Assembly: GCF_000327385.1 (NCBI RefSeq)
Contig: NW_008708301.1
Coordinates: forward strand, 2,275,765-2,339,764
Direction of reading: 5' to 3'
Length of the DNA: 64,000 nt
Origin: Lottia gigantea
Taxonomy: Eukaryota; Mollusca; Gastropoda; Lottiidae
Shown: positions 11,021 to 22,348 of the stretch, piece by piece
Numbering within the stretch: position 1 is the stretch's first letter
Layout of the letters: every line of letters begins with the position of its first letter
The notes under the pieces: generated by a model
Databases searched by the model: none
Seen by the model: the letters and a program-made list of their open reading frames with translations, nothing else
Told to the model about the DNA's origin: nothing
Program-made: the position numbers and the translations under genes

Positions 11021-12680
11021 TTGTTTTTGTTGTAATTTTTTCTACTTTTATCGTGTTCAGAATGAACATGCCAAATTGTTACACGTTTTACTTAATTAAG
11101 AGCAATAACTAAATTCCGGTTCAACCAATAAATGCCAAATTTCACGAAAGTTTCACGAAATCATATCAAATTGGCTCTCTCGTGTCCGCTCATTCAATTG
11201 CTTAACCTTATCGTGGTAAGTAGTCATATGTACCCTTACAGCTATTAATCACGGCGTGGTAAATATAATTAGTCATATTTATCGTAGATTGAAATTTAGT
11301 TAAGGGAGTTAACTCTGAATCATATCTTTTTTTCTGTTAATATAACAATATTTATAGAGCTTTTAAGTTAATTATTATTGTCATATTGATCATGCGTTAA
11401 TTATTGCTTTTTAATTTATCTTAGTTCGCAATTTTCCGATTTCAGTCTGCGAATGAATTTTTCTTCTATTTCTTTAGGGGAAATAACTCTTCAGCCCAGA
11501 TTCACATAACCATCAACGGAGTTACTTCCCTTCGATATGTTCTGGATTATTCATATCAATACCAAAGATCTAAGACACTAATTGTTTGCCGACAACCCCC
11601 TCCTCTCTATACACACACAACCCCTATCCTAATACACGTTCGCCATTGGTTTTTAGTTATTGACCTTTAGCTATATAAACATATTAATTTGTGGCCTATA
11701 GACGCTATAAATGCTACAGTTTCGATCAGCTGTGGATGAGTTCAAATTAAGTTATAATTAGAAAAACTGATTTTAGTTAATGACTTGATTTAGTGAAGAG
11801 GTAACCGTATTTATCCAATCATGATCAAATTTGCTTATTGATTATGATTACCTCCATCAAGTGAAGATCGGGCTTCCTTTACGACTCTATTGATTACTTA
11901 GCCAATGTGCGCTGTAAACATGGCCTCGGTTTATAAAAGCAGCAGGGAAAAAAGCTGTTTTTATCAGACTCAGCGTCAATTGGAAACTACAAAATTTGGC
12001 TAGTGTAAAATTTGCCCTGATGACAAGAAGTTGCTTGAACATTTATTGCGAGCAGAAAATGGGCTACGGTTCTCATACTGAATCACTGGTCTATTAGTCG
12101 GTAGTGACTAGCCTAAAAACCAAAAAATATTTAAATTATCTTTATTACAACCACAAGTAAATTAGAAGTGATTAATTCACGATTTTTGCAAAATGATTTT
12201 AATAACAGCCTCAATAAGTATAATTCACTACATGGTCCTTGCAATATAAAATATCCAACGAAAATTCTTAACAAACAAGAGCATTGTCACGGTCAAAACG
12301 ATGCAGAGGCCAATTACCTCTAGAAACCCAAATTCAGACAAATTTAGTTTTATGGAAATGTTGAGAATTACGGACCCAAATGCCACATTAATTGCACCAA
12401 ATGTTATGTTTTAGTACGAAATGTGTTTGTTTTCGAGTATATATCTCATAGGTATTGTGATAGGTAATAACAACGGTAGAAACTATCATTCATCATTATA
12501 AATAAGGAAAACAATGCACGACTTCATCGAAACAATAATAAATCTCTGTAAAACATCATGTCAATATAACATCCACACATCTATTATAAATATCATCTAT
12601 TAAAACATCTACATCATCAATACTCTAAAGGAAAGAAACATAAAACTCTCCTATCCTCTCAGATGAGCATTGTGTAAAAG
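11021..12680. other. Gene-free stretch
   Basis: AT-rich sequence with no exon, RNA gene or clear repeat recognised on either strand. Confidence 0.5.
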
Positions 12681-12689
12681 TCTAGAAAC

Positions 12690-12960
12690 GCTTTTTATAC
12701 GCTCACATGAAATGTGGAGAATATATTGGCGTCACCTATTGTTCGTAAAAATCCTAGAAGGTCCAATTCTTGACTAAACTTGGTGAAATTGTTATGATTA
12801 GCCAGGGATGAACCTTATTGAAAATCAAACGAACTGAAAAAATATTTTATATTATTATTACCCTTGTTCTTGAAAACGAGGTAATTTAGTGCATTATCAA
12901 AAGAAAAAAGTTCGAAGAAGTGTATAACTAGGGTTGTAGCAAACTGGGCCTTGGTTTATT
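12690..12960. repeat. Decayed ATACGCTCACATGAAATGTGG repeat copy
   Basis: Starts TTTTTATACGCTCACATGAA, keeps GGCGTCACC and the CAATTCTTGAC...TTGGTGAAA segment common to the copies at 10.6 and 14.0 kb, and ends in an ACCCTTGTTCTTGAAAA region. Confidence 0.6.
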
Positions 12961-12982
12961 GTCCCATCCGCACGATTTGTCC

Positions 12983-13204
12983 ATGTCAGCACCCCTTACC
13001 ATCACCACTGGCAAGGGAAAACCGGTTGAAAAATTTGAAGGTATTATCTCGAACTATGACGGTATTGAACCCAAGACCTTCAGATTGAGGCTTAAAAACA
13101 CAAGAAAGGGCGGGAACTATCAGTTAGATTCTGAAATAAAAAGTTCCAATTATCAAAGTGCTCTGAACATCGGGAAAAGCTCGCATATAATAAATGGGGA
13201 ATAA
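12983..13204 (+). CDS. Short open frame, unrecognised
   Basis: An open frame of up to 81 codons, with possible starts at 12959 and 12983, contains APLTITTGKGKPVEKFEGII and KTFRLRLKNTRKGGNYQLDS. Its composition looks protein-like, with balanced charge and few low-complexity runs. I do not recognise a family, and no promoter or splice context supports it. It may be a fragment of an old transposon or host exon. Confidence 0.15.
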   Translation: MSAPLTITTGKGKPVEKFEGIISNYDGIEPKTFRLRLKNTRKGGNYQLDSEIKSSNYQSALNIGKSSHIINGE

Positions 13205-13792
13205 AGTTACGACAGAAATTCAATCCAGTGATTTGCAAAGCTAAAACTAATACAACTCAAATTTTGAATGATTTCTACTCATGTTCGAATGAGAAAGATA
13301 TAAAAAAAAATCATTTTTCACTCTCCTACAAACCAAGAAGCTTTGTTGTTTAACCCTCCTTGTTTTCAAGCGACATTATCATCTCTTCATGATGTAACTT
13401 CTCACCCGATCTGGATTGCAAAATAATAAATTGTGAAGAGAAACTGACTCCTGGTTGGTTACATGATGTCATGTAGGCTACACCACAAATCTTTCTGTTA
13501 GATTATCCCGGTAACATAGCGTGATTTCATCAAATGTATTCAAATTACATTGTCCTGTATTCATTAATCTTAATTGAAAACCTCTCACGCTGTCAGTAGG
13601 TGTTGAAAAACCTCATCAAGGATATAAGTTTACAAACCAATGAATATGGGAGAATTGTTTCGTTTTAATCCATCCGATTAGCATGTAGCATGGTTATTTT
13701 CTTGTTGCCATATTATGTGTGTCGATTACAGCCAAATTTTCAGGACGATATAATATGATAATGTCTTCTCTGACTTACTGTTGGCCTTGTTA

Positions 13793-13970
13793 TACATAAC
13801 GATAGACTGAAAGTTGTATAAAACCTCTAGATCGACACACCACCATTCTGAGGGACTGCTCGAGGACATTCTTTTTGTTTCCAAATTTCCGTCAACAGCC
13901 TCCCAAGGTGTTCCTCCATCCGAATAAGTTTCGCTACAGCAATGTTTTGATGAAAACTACCAGAAATGAT
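13793..13970 (-). pseudogene. Lone F5/8C (fucolectin) exon, minus strand
   Basis: The minus strand reads NIAVAK, then in a second frame TYSDGGTPWEAVDGNLE and EWWCVDLEVLYNFQSIVMYN, and ends at an AACA|GTAAGT donor (phase 1). This is the same exon as 16310-16516 and 8185-8387; the AVDGN and EWWCVDLE blocks are diagnostic. A frameshift separates the first and second blocks, and no exon 1 or 3 was found nearby on this strand. It is therefore a third, dead copy of the lectin family in this cluster. Confidence 0.7.
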
Positions 13971-14019
13971 GAAAAGTGGAAACAGTATTAACAGGTAATA
14001 TCTGTAACAAAGCAGAATT

Positions 14020-14326
14020 ATTTTTTATACGCCCACATGAAATGGGAGGCGTATATTGCCGTCACCCATGTCGGTCGGTCCGTCCGTCCATCCACAATTG
14101 CTCGTAAACACTCTACAAGACACAATTCTTGATGGATTTTGACAAAACTTGGTATGAGTGAATCGAAAAATATTTAGTATGAGTGTTCTTGAAAACACGT
14201 TCAATTTTTAGCTCGTAAACACTCTAGAAGGGACAATTCTTGATGGATTTTGACAAAACTTGGTATGAGTGTTCGTAATTCGTTCTTAAAAACGCGTTCA
14301 AGTTTAGGTCTGTAAACTCAACTTAC
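14020..14326. repeat. ATACGCCCACATGAAAT repeat copy with internal tandem unit
   Basis: Begins TTTTTATACGCCCACATGAA and continues with CGTCACCCATGTCGG, GTCCGTCC and a segment containing GACACAATTCTTGATGGATT that is repeated about 120 bases later (near 14118 and 14230). It joins directly to the exon-like arm at 14327. Confidence 0.65.
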
Positions 14327-14650
14327 ATTAGCAATGGACTGCTTATTCTTTTTAGCAAGATCAAAGATTGCTGAGTGAACGGTCCGACTAGTCGATCGGA
14401 TTAAATAATAAACCCAGACGTCAATTGTTGTGTTCGTTAAAGATCCTTTAACCGTTGGAAATAGTTGGCTAATGCCACCAATGTCTTACAAAAATTTCCT
14501 TGTATGCACATCGTGTGGGGTGGCCCGTCACCATTAGAAAATCGGGTTTAGTAAAGAAAGGCGTAATATTCAGTTTCATATTTATACGCCCACATAAAAT
14601 GGGTGTATAATTGTCGTCACCCATGTCCGTCCGTCCACAATTGCTCTAGA
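14327..14650. repeat. Inverted partner of the 9.43-9.76 kb arm, with exon-like cargo
   Basis: On the minus strand it repeats the 9427-9760 segment with about 10% differences. It includes the ATTAG acceptor-like site (near 14474), an open stretch with TIDVWVYYLIRSTSRTV and AIFDLAKKNKQSIANV, and the GTAAGTTGAG donor (near 14333). The open frame is longer and cleaner here than in the partner. Confidence 0.65.
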
Positions 14651-14849
14651 AGCATATTGTATGGAGACAAAATACAATGGAAAAGTTATAGGCAGAACTC
14701 GTTTTATATTTCAGACTATTGTATTTAAAAATAAGACAGTCCTTTACAAAGCTACAACTAGTGAAATCCAAACAGTTTCTTTCCTGACAGCCATTCAAAG
14801 ATCCCGAGGAAATATATATATCTCATTATGACACAATAACAAAATAGAG

Positions 14850-15975
14850 ATGGACGATGTGACGATATTATCGGAAAAAACGGACAATACGATATAGCAT
14901 TTTTCCTATGCCGGTATACCGTTGCGATATTTTTCGCAATATCAGACGTAAAAAGACTCTATAATGAGATTTTGGAACTGTGGTTAAAAAAAAAACCTTT
15001 ACTGCTGATCAGTTCTAGGATTATATTTTTAAAAAATGGACAAAAATGACTGTTATAATACTCTTTACATATTATAACATGGCTTCTTTAAGGTTTGCCA
15101 TTAGATAACTACTGTCTATGGCCTAAGATATAATGTAGTTACATTTGGATTGATTGATCAAGTAAGCCTATAGCAATTTTGTGAACTTCACTAGGGAAAT
15201 TTTGTGGCATTATGTGGAAGTTGGCCAGAATTTAGAAATCCAATCTCTTTTAGCACTCGCATCTGCTTCCTACCAACTATTGGTTATCTGGGAGCTTTTT
15301 ACTGTAACAGCACGCTGTAAGAGTTTGACAAGGGAATGGTGTAATGTATATTATATGCAACACTAGATTGATAGATGAAAAATAAAACTGTGTCAGATTG
15401 GGCATAAACCAACCTCATCAATGTGTCTTAGATCTTGGGTCTCATGCTTTAGCTTTCAAATACTTTTACCCTAGCAGAAACAATAAACGAGATACTCACG
15501 TTCTAAGGATTTTTTTTCCGGAAATGTTCTATATCACGATATTTGAACCTATCGTGATAAACAATTGTCTATATCGGTGTACTTCAGAACAAAGCCTAGA
15601 AAATATAACGTTGACAAAATCTCTTACTCGCTGAGTCACCATGAGGTATACAGTAGAAGATGCCTGGTGGAAAAAGAATAAGTGTAGTACAACTCTACAA
15701 CTCTGAATTCCTTGTGATGATGTATGTGTATGTTACGATGTCTTGCTTGCTATCATATGTCAATTGATCAACATTGGAGCTTTCACAGGCTTTAAGATCA
15801 GGTATATGATGCCACAGAAAACGATGTTGCTTGTAGTTACCTTTAGTTTTATTCTTTTATTCCATAATTTTAAACTTAGCTGCTCGAAATTATTTACACC
15901 GTATGTAAACGATAAACTTTTATCAGGATTTTATTATGAATCTTTAGTGAATGGTCAAGTACTATGTGTATGTGC
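14850..15975. repeat. Right arm of the ~1 kb inverted duplication
   Basis: Plus-strand counterpart of 3806-4780. The match runs from the TATCGGAAAAAACGGACAAT region through the TGTGGCATTATGTGGAAGTT region to ACTATGTGTATGTG inside lectin exon 1. Confidence 0.85.
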
Positions 15976-17281
15976 TTGCTATCTTGATAAAGTATGTTTT
16001 GGAGTGGCATATCACGACTCTCGCCAAATGTGTTACTTTTATAATACATTTCCCCGATGCCAGTCTTCATTGGATATTGGAATGGTAACCTACTTGCCAT
16101 CAGGTAAACTTGGTATTATTGTTAGTATTGTGGAAATTGGAGTGATATTTTGATTCAGTGCAAAGATGAAACGTACTCTTACTGAGTTTTTAAACCAACC
16201 TGCAACGCAAATTTCTTTTTCGACTTGTCACATGCAGATACAGCGTAAGATTTTCCATTGAAGGTAAGTAATCTTGGGTTATGTTATATTGTTATAGCAT
16301 TATTTTCAGGTTCATACGTGAAGAACGTAGCTTTGAATAAACCAACCGCGATGAGCAGTATCTATTTACAAGAAGCAACGTGTCAAGCTGTCAACGGGAA
16401 TATCAAAGACCATATCCATTCCCACGGTTCTCAACTAGAATGGTGGTGTGTCGATTTGGAGAAAATATACATTTTTCAGTCCATCGTAATATATAACAGA
16501 GATAACGGTGGAAGCTGTAAGTAGAAAAAATTAGAATTTTTTCGTTTTGATTTATTTCAAAAGTCTTCTAGAAAATATTAAAACGTGATGCCAGTATCAC
16601 AAATTCAGTTCATGCGCGGTGTATATGAGACATATAACCATAGGATCTGTTCAGTTGTGGCTGTTACTGAATAGTTCAAGTAGAATCCAGATGAACACTC
16701 GATACATAATATACGAAGTAAGGAAATCACATGTGAAGGATCACATAATATACAACTTCTCTTTAATTCTGGTTTTGGAAGGGCAGTGAGATTAAGACCA
16801 AAATATCGTACAATTAGGTAACTGAAAGTGGTTAATTTTTACACTATATCATAATCTGGCTTCTTTTCATGTTCTAGTTCAAAGGTCTTCATCATATTAA
16901 TAAAAGCAGAACACGTGAAAAATGTCGCAATTAAATTTTAAAAATAAAAATTTTCATGTCGCTTTTACAAACGTATAAAATGTGTATCCCCGGTTTTTAC
17001 ACATTGAAATATCAGACTATCACATTATAACCTGTGAGTTGTATTTTACCATTGACAGACTAAGAGAATTTGAACTGAGGTTAAGTTTTAATGGATCATG
17101 TACATTAGAGACGTTTAATAAAGCTTTATCATGTTACAAAGATCATCACCCATCGGTACTAATTATCTACAATATAACATCATGTAACCAACCAGAAGTC
17201 AGTTTCTCTTCAAGATTTATATTCATCAGTCCAAGACCTTACACTATTTTAAATTTTAAGGAGCTGGTAGTATTGACATAA
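15806..17281 (+). CDS. Secreted PAN/apple-like plus F5/8C (fucolectin-type) lectin
   Basis: Three exons (15806-16103, 16310-16516, about 17016-17281) join in phase 1/1 to 256 residues. The first Met was chosen because MMPQKTMLLVVTFSFILLFH makes a signal peptide; an upstream in-frame Met at 15743 would bury it. Residues 25-98 form a PAN/apple-like Cys-rich domain (CVCACYLDKVCFGVAY, RQMCYFYNTFPRC). Exon 2 opens an F5/8C domain of the fucolectin/tachylectin-4 kind (NVALNKPTAMSS, EWWCVDLEKIYIFQSIVIYN). Exon 3 completes it (RLREFELRLSFNGSC, NITSCNQPEVSFSSRFIFIS). The RxDxxxxR sugar-binding motif is degenerate (NRDNGG), so fucose binding is uncertain. The acceptor of exon 3 at 17014-17015 is inferred from phase; a second CAG at 17056-17058 would break the frame. 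Family members are extracellular lectins, often in innate recognition. This is the only apparently intact copy of four partial ones here. Confidence 0.78.
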
Positions 17282-17800
17282 TATGGAAACGTTTGAACAA
17301 AAACATTGATATTATAGTCTTTGAATGATCACTTGCTAGCTGCAATTTATGGTAAACTTTTCAATACAGTAGTGTCTGTACAATAAGAAAGTTGAGATGA
17401 ATTCGTCTTATAAAGACGGCGTCAATTTGTTAAATTAAACCCTATCTGTTTATAATAAAAGGAGGATAAGTCTATATTCTTTCGATAAAATGACATAAAC
17501 ATGTCAGTGTGAACAACGAAATCTTTAAAATGACGACTCCTCGTGCGAATCCAAAGACATGTCCTCACCATTAACCATATCGAATATCAATGGCAAAGAT
17601 GGGAAAACAGTTAACATTCAAGAGGATGAAATAACGCGTTAAGTTTTGGTCCAAGATGCGAGAGTTCTTTACCTAAGTAATAATCAGATGAAATAAAAGC
17701 GAAAGTTATCAAATAAAAAATTAAAAACCAAGATATGTCGTAATTGAGGCATTGTAAAATACAGATAATACATTTAGTAGAAAATAAATAATTGCAATAC
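17282..17800. other. 3' flank, no gene seen
   Basis: Contains a possible polyadenylation signal (AATAAA in TATAATAAAAGG near 17454) for the lectin gene. Nothing else is recognised. Confidence 0.4.
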
Positions 17801-17864
17801 AATGTTTATATATTCTAGTCCAGTAATGAGTTTTGTTAACAGAAAGCACTCACAGTGGCCAATA

Positions 17865-18020
17865 TACAGTCAAACGCTATCAGTATCTGTATCATTACTA
17901 TTACTGACCTCTACTACATACTACAGTCAAACACTATCAATATCTGTATCATTACTATTGCTGACCTCTACTACATACTACAGTCAAACACTACCAATAT
18001 CTGTATCATCATGGCATATG
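17865..18020. repeat. 57-bp minisatellite, about 2.7 units
   Basis: Unit begins ACAGTCAAACACTATCAATA and includes TCTGTATCATTACTATTACT, with a period of 57 bases. The same unit recurs with lower regularity at 18841-19345 and 20683-21180. Confidence 0.85.
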
Positions 18021-18179
18021 CAGTGGTGTAACCTATTTTCGTGGATATAAGGATTTAACACCGAATTTCGTCAAAGTTAAAAAAACGAATTTTTTTTTTT
18101 TATGTCTTAGAAGTTTCCTCAGATATTCTACAAAATGATTAAAACTGGTTTATTTCGATTTTCTTTATGAATCCTTCAA

Positions 18180-19686
18180 TTTGACCCATATTTCATGAGC
18201 AACCAACTCGGCAACGGCGGCAGAATGCGTCACCTATTTTCGTGTACAATGTTTGATCTATAAATAAGTCTAGAAAAACACGTTATACGGATACCGGGTG
18301 GTATAATTAACTTCTCTTAGTATTTATCTTTAATATCAATTCATTATAACTAGTGACAATTCCTTCAAAGAACCACGATTTAAAAAAAAAGTGACTGACA
18401 AAATAAGATACGTAGCGTGATTTATTGCTAAAAGTCACTGAAACAACATAAGAATATGGTCCACTTTGTGTTCCATAGAAATTTTCTGCTGACACGGAAT
18501 CCGCTAGTTGATCACGTGACTTCATTCGTTGGACTACATTCTAGCAGACGACACTTGGAATTCCGATTACCGCTTGGGATTATAAGGAAATTCGGCCGAT
18601 AAAAAATGGTGACGTTTGGTAATAACTGAAATCCGCCATTTTGTATTTGTCAAAGTATACATTAATACATTTTACCTTGCTTGAAACTACTAGATTCATT
18701 CTACTAGCTGATATTGTAGAGAAAACCCATGTTTATCAAAACAAACTAATGCGGAGGTCGCGTAAGGTCGCTCATGTAAATTATTAATCCTTTCCGGAAA
18801 TCCACGAATAATAGGTTTCCACGAAATTAAATTACTTGACTGTACTACATACCAAAGTCAAACACTATCAATATCTGTATTATGACTGACCTAGACTACA
18901 TATTATTACAATCAAACACTATCAATATCTGTAGAATTTTTACCTCTACTACATACTACAGTTAAACACTAGCTATATCTGTATTATTACTGACCTCGAC
19001 TACGTACTACATTCAAACACTATCAATATCTGTATCATTAATATTACTGGCCTCTACTACATACTACAGTCAAACACTACCAATATCTGTATCATCGTGA
19101 CATATACTACATACTAAAGTCAAACAGTATCAATATCTGTATTATTACTGACCTACACTAGATATTATTACAATCTAACAGTATCAATATCTGTATCATG
19201 ACTAACCTTTACTAAATACTACAGTTAAACACTACCTATGCCTGTACCATTACTTGCCTGACTACATATTATTACAATCAAACACTATCAATATTACTGA
19301 CCTCGACTATATACTACAGTCAAACACTATAATATTAAAATTTGTATCTTTTCTGACATCTGAAAACAAGCAATTCAAGTATCGGTAGATTAAAAGAGTG
19401 TGTCAGTGGAGTCTAAGATTAAAGCTAGTTTTTCAGGGAATGTAACATTTGTCAGGTTTGTTAAAATTAAATTTTGAAAAACAAGAGCAATACCTCATAT
19501 TTGATATTTCCCATCCTTAGGCGATATTAAACATTTGGCAGAACCACACCCATCATCAGTTCATTATATTCAATCCTTAGCCATTCATTTCTTTCAAACG
19601 TTTTTGGATTTGTTAAAATTAATAATTCCGTCCAAATCTGCCACAAACTGTAAGAGTGTGTTCAAGTTTGAAATAGAGCTCTTTTC
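18180..19686. repeat. Left copy of a large direct duplication around the assembly gap
   Basis: Sequence from CCCATATTTCATGAGC (about 18186) to CAAGCAATTCAAGTATCG (about 19384) is repeated almost base for base 1842 positions downstream, including the same 72-codon open frame. This copy has about 215 extra bases (19385-19600) before a further shared block that ends at 19686. Confidence 0.9.
18841..19345. repeat. Degenerate ~50-57-bp minisatellite
   Basis: About nine units of the CAAACACTATCAATATCTGT repeat, variable in length, each followed by a TACTGACCT...TACTACATAC segment. Confidence 0.85.
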
Positions 19687-19689
19687 AAA

Positions 19690-19970
19690 AAACAAAGAAA
19701 ACTAGAGCCACACGTGGCACAGAGTGGGACTTTGCAAATGTAGCAAAATGCAAAAGACCCCGAAAAAATCAACCTTCCACGATAATTAGATCAAGCGCAA
19801 GAACAGTCTAAAGTTGAGAAATTTTCCTTTTTTGGAAGATTTTAATACCGGAAGTGGACGTCAGACCTCACAAATGAAAGTATCAGCAGATAGCCAAGGT
19901 CAATGACCTTTGATCTTGTAAAGGAGAAGGCCTGAAAAGGTCAAGATCAAGAGATATACGCCATCAAAAT
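19690..19970. repeat. CTAGAGCCACACGTGGCAC repeat, cut by the gap
   Basis: Begins ACTAGAGCCACACGTGGCAC and contains GGTCAATGACCTTTGATC and AAGGTCAAGATCAAGAGATA, words typical of a dispersed invertebrate repeat family. It is missing from the right copy of the duplication. Confidence 0.5.
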
Positions 19971-20020
19971 NNNNNNNNNNNNNNNNNNNNNNNNNNNNNN
20001 NNNNNNNNNNNNNNNNNNNN
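19971..20020. other. Assembly gap (50 N)
   Basis: Fifty unresolved bases, likely a placeholder of fixed size. Confidence 1.
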
Positions 20021-20024
20021 ACTC

Positions 20025-21344
20025 GACCCATATTTCATGAGCGACCAACTCGGCAACGGCGGCAGAATGCGTCACAGATTTTCGTGTACAATGTTTGATC
20101 TATAAATAAGTCTAGAAAAACACGTTATACGGATACCGGGTAGTATAATTAACTTCTCTTAGTATTTATCTTTAATATCAATTCATTATAACTAGTGACA
20201 ATTCCTTCAAAGAACCACGATTTAAAAAAAAAGTGACTGACAAAATAAGATACGTAGCGTGATTTATTGCTAAAAGTCACTGAAACAACATAAGAATATG
20301 GTCCACTTTGTGTTCCATAGAAATTTTCTGCTGACACGGAATCCGCTAGTTGATCACGTGACTTCATTCGTTGGACTACATTCTAGCAGACGACACTTGG
20401 AATTCCGATTACCGCTTGGGATTATAAGGAAATTCGGCCGATAAAAAATGGTGACGTTTGGTAATAACTGAAATCCGCCATTTTGTATTTGTCAAAGTAT
20501 ACATTAATACATTTTACCTTGCTTGAAACTACTAGATTCATTCTACTAGCTGATATTGTAGAGAAAACCCATGTTTATCAAAACAAACTAATGCGGAGGT
20601 CGCGTAAGGTCGCTCATGTAAATTATTAATCCTTTCCGGAAATCCACGAATAATAGGTTTCCACGAAATTAAATTACTTGACTGTACTACATACCAAAGT
20701 CAAACACTATCAATATCTGTATTATGACTGACCTAGACTACATATTATTACAATCAAACACTATCAATATCTGTAGAATTTTTACCTCTACTACATACTA
20801 CAGTTAAACACTAGCTATATCTGTATTATTACTGACCTCGACTACGTACTACATTCAAACACTATCAATATCTGTATCATTACTATTACTGGCCTCTACT
20901 ACATACTACAGTCAAACACTACCAATATCTGTATCATCGTGACATATACTACATACTAAAGTCAAACAGTATCAATATCTGTATTATTACTGACCTACAC
21001 TAGATATTATTACAATCTAACAGTATCAATATCTGTATCATGACTAACCTTTACTAAATACTACAGTTAAACACTACCTATGTCTGTACCATTACTTGCC
21101 TCGACTACATATTATTACAATCAAACACTATCAATATTACTGACCTCGACTATATACTACAGTCAAACACTATAATATTAAAATTTGTATCTTTTCTGAC
21201 ATCTGAAAACAAGCAATTCAAGTATCGTTTTTGGATTTGTTAAAATTAATAATTCCGTCCAAATCTGCCACAAACTGTAAGAGTGTGTTCAAGTTTGAAA
21301 TAGAGCTCTTTTCAAAAAACAAAGAAAATAACTGATTAAATATT
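20025..21344. repeat. Right copy of the large direct duplication
   Basis: Matches 18184-19384 with only a few differences (for example GAGCGACC for GAGCAACC at the start), then jumps to the block that ends the left copy at 19686. It includes the minisatellite at 20683-21180. Confidence 0.9.
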
Positions 21345-21551
21345 TTTCAACACTTTTAATGAGGTTCCTACTTGATTATTATGAAGTTTTATCTAAATTT
21401 ATCTAAATTCATCTAAATTTATCAATAACTGTGCCTTCTACAGTGTTTACTGTTTATAGAACAAGTTATATTGTGATAGAGTTCATCGTTCGGTGATAAT
21501 AATCAATTTCACAAATTTCGTCCAAATCGTTAAGAATTGTGCATTCTCGAG

Positions 21552-21695
21552 TACAGTGGTGCCGTGCGGAACCGGAAACCGGAGCACCGAATTAACGTGT
21601 AATTTTACATAGTAAATATTCCGTTCCTAGATAAAAGCGTGCGGATATCGTGGTTTCCGGATTATCGGCAACCGGATAAACGCGGCTCCACTGTA
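21552..21695. mobile_element. pogo/Tigger-like MITE with TA target duplication
   Basis: Terminal inverted repeats CAGTGGTGCCGTGCGG...(left) and ...CGCGGCTCCACTG (right) with inner CCGG-rich blocks (AACCGGAAACCGG, CAACCGGATAAACG). TA flanks both ends. At about 140 bases it has no coding capacity. The CAGTGGAxCCGCGTTTATCCGG end type is that of pogo-like Tc1/mariner elements. Confidence 0.75.
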
Positions 21696-21750
21696 TTTAC
21701 AAGCTACAGACTGAACGCACTTCGAAAGAAAAGAACAATACCTCAAAAAT

Positions 21751-22348
21751 AGCTTGCCAGGCAAGGTAACATACGCCCACTTCCAGCTGTCAGAAATAAT
21801 AAGATCTTTAGTGGCTTATTGATTAATTTTCAAATAATCTTAAAATCTTCTATAAGTCAAGGCAAAAACCTGAAACAGTTCAATCATCAACTTCAAACAT
21901 GAACAATGTCTCGGCGCTGTACACATAAGTCTCTATCGGGCCTAGAAGGCAAATTTGACGCGTTTTACCAAGTCGGGGGCAATAACTCTGAAGCAGTTCA
22001 TCCGATTAATACTAATTTCGAAATTGACTGAGATCTCATCAATATATGCATGCATATCAAGTTCCATCAAGATCAGATACAAACTGTAGTCTCTATCGTG
22101 CTCACAAACCAAATTTGACGCATTTTTAAAAAGCCAAGGGCAATAACTCTGAAAATGTTCATCTGATTATTACCAATTTCGAACTTGATCGAGATCTCAT
22201 CAATATATATATAATAATATAAGTTTCATCAAGATCGGATAAAAATTATAACCTCTATCGCGCCTAAAAAAAAGGTGAGCGAAGTGACCGACGGACCGAC
22301 GGCAATATGCGATGGCAATATACGTCCACATTTCCATGTGGGCATAAA
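21751..22348. repeat. Dispersed repeat of the ATACGCCCAC foldback family
   Basis: Begins AAAATAGCTTGCCAGGCAAG and ATACGCCCAC, and ends with an inverted ATACGTCCACATTTCCATGT block. It contains two tandem, diverged copies of a module with GGGCAATAACTCTGAA and GATCTCATCAATATAT. A relative lies in a channel intron at about 55940-56200. Confidence 0.75.

Noticed and set aside
17802-18050. 82-codon frame with repeated SVSLLLLTSTTYYSQTLS
   Set aside because: Translation of the 57-bp minisatellite; the period is a multiple of three by chance.
18307-18525. 72-codon minus-strand frame present twice (also 20149-20367)
   Set aside because: Conservation between the two copies only reflects the recent or artefactual duplication; no motif or splice context.
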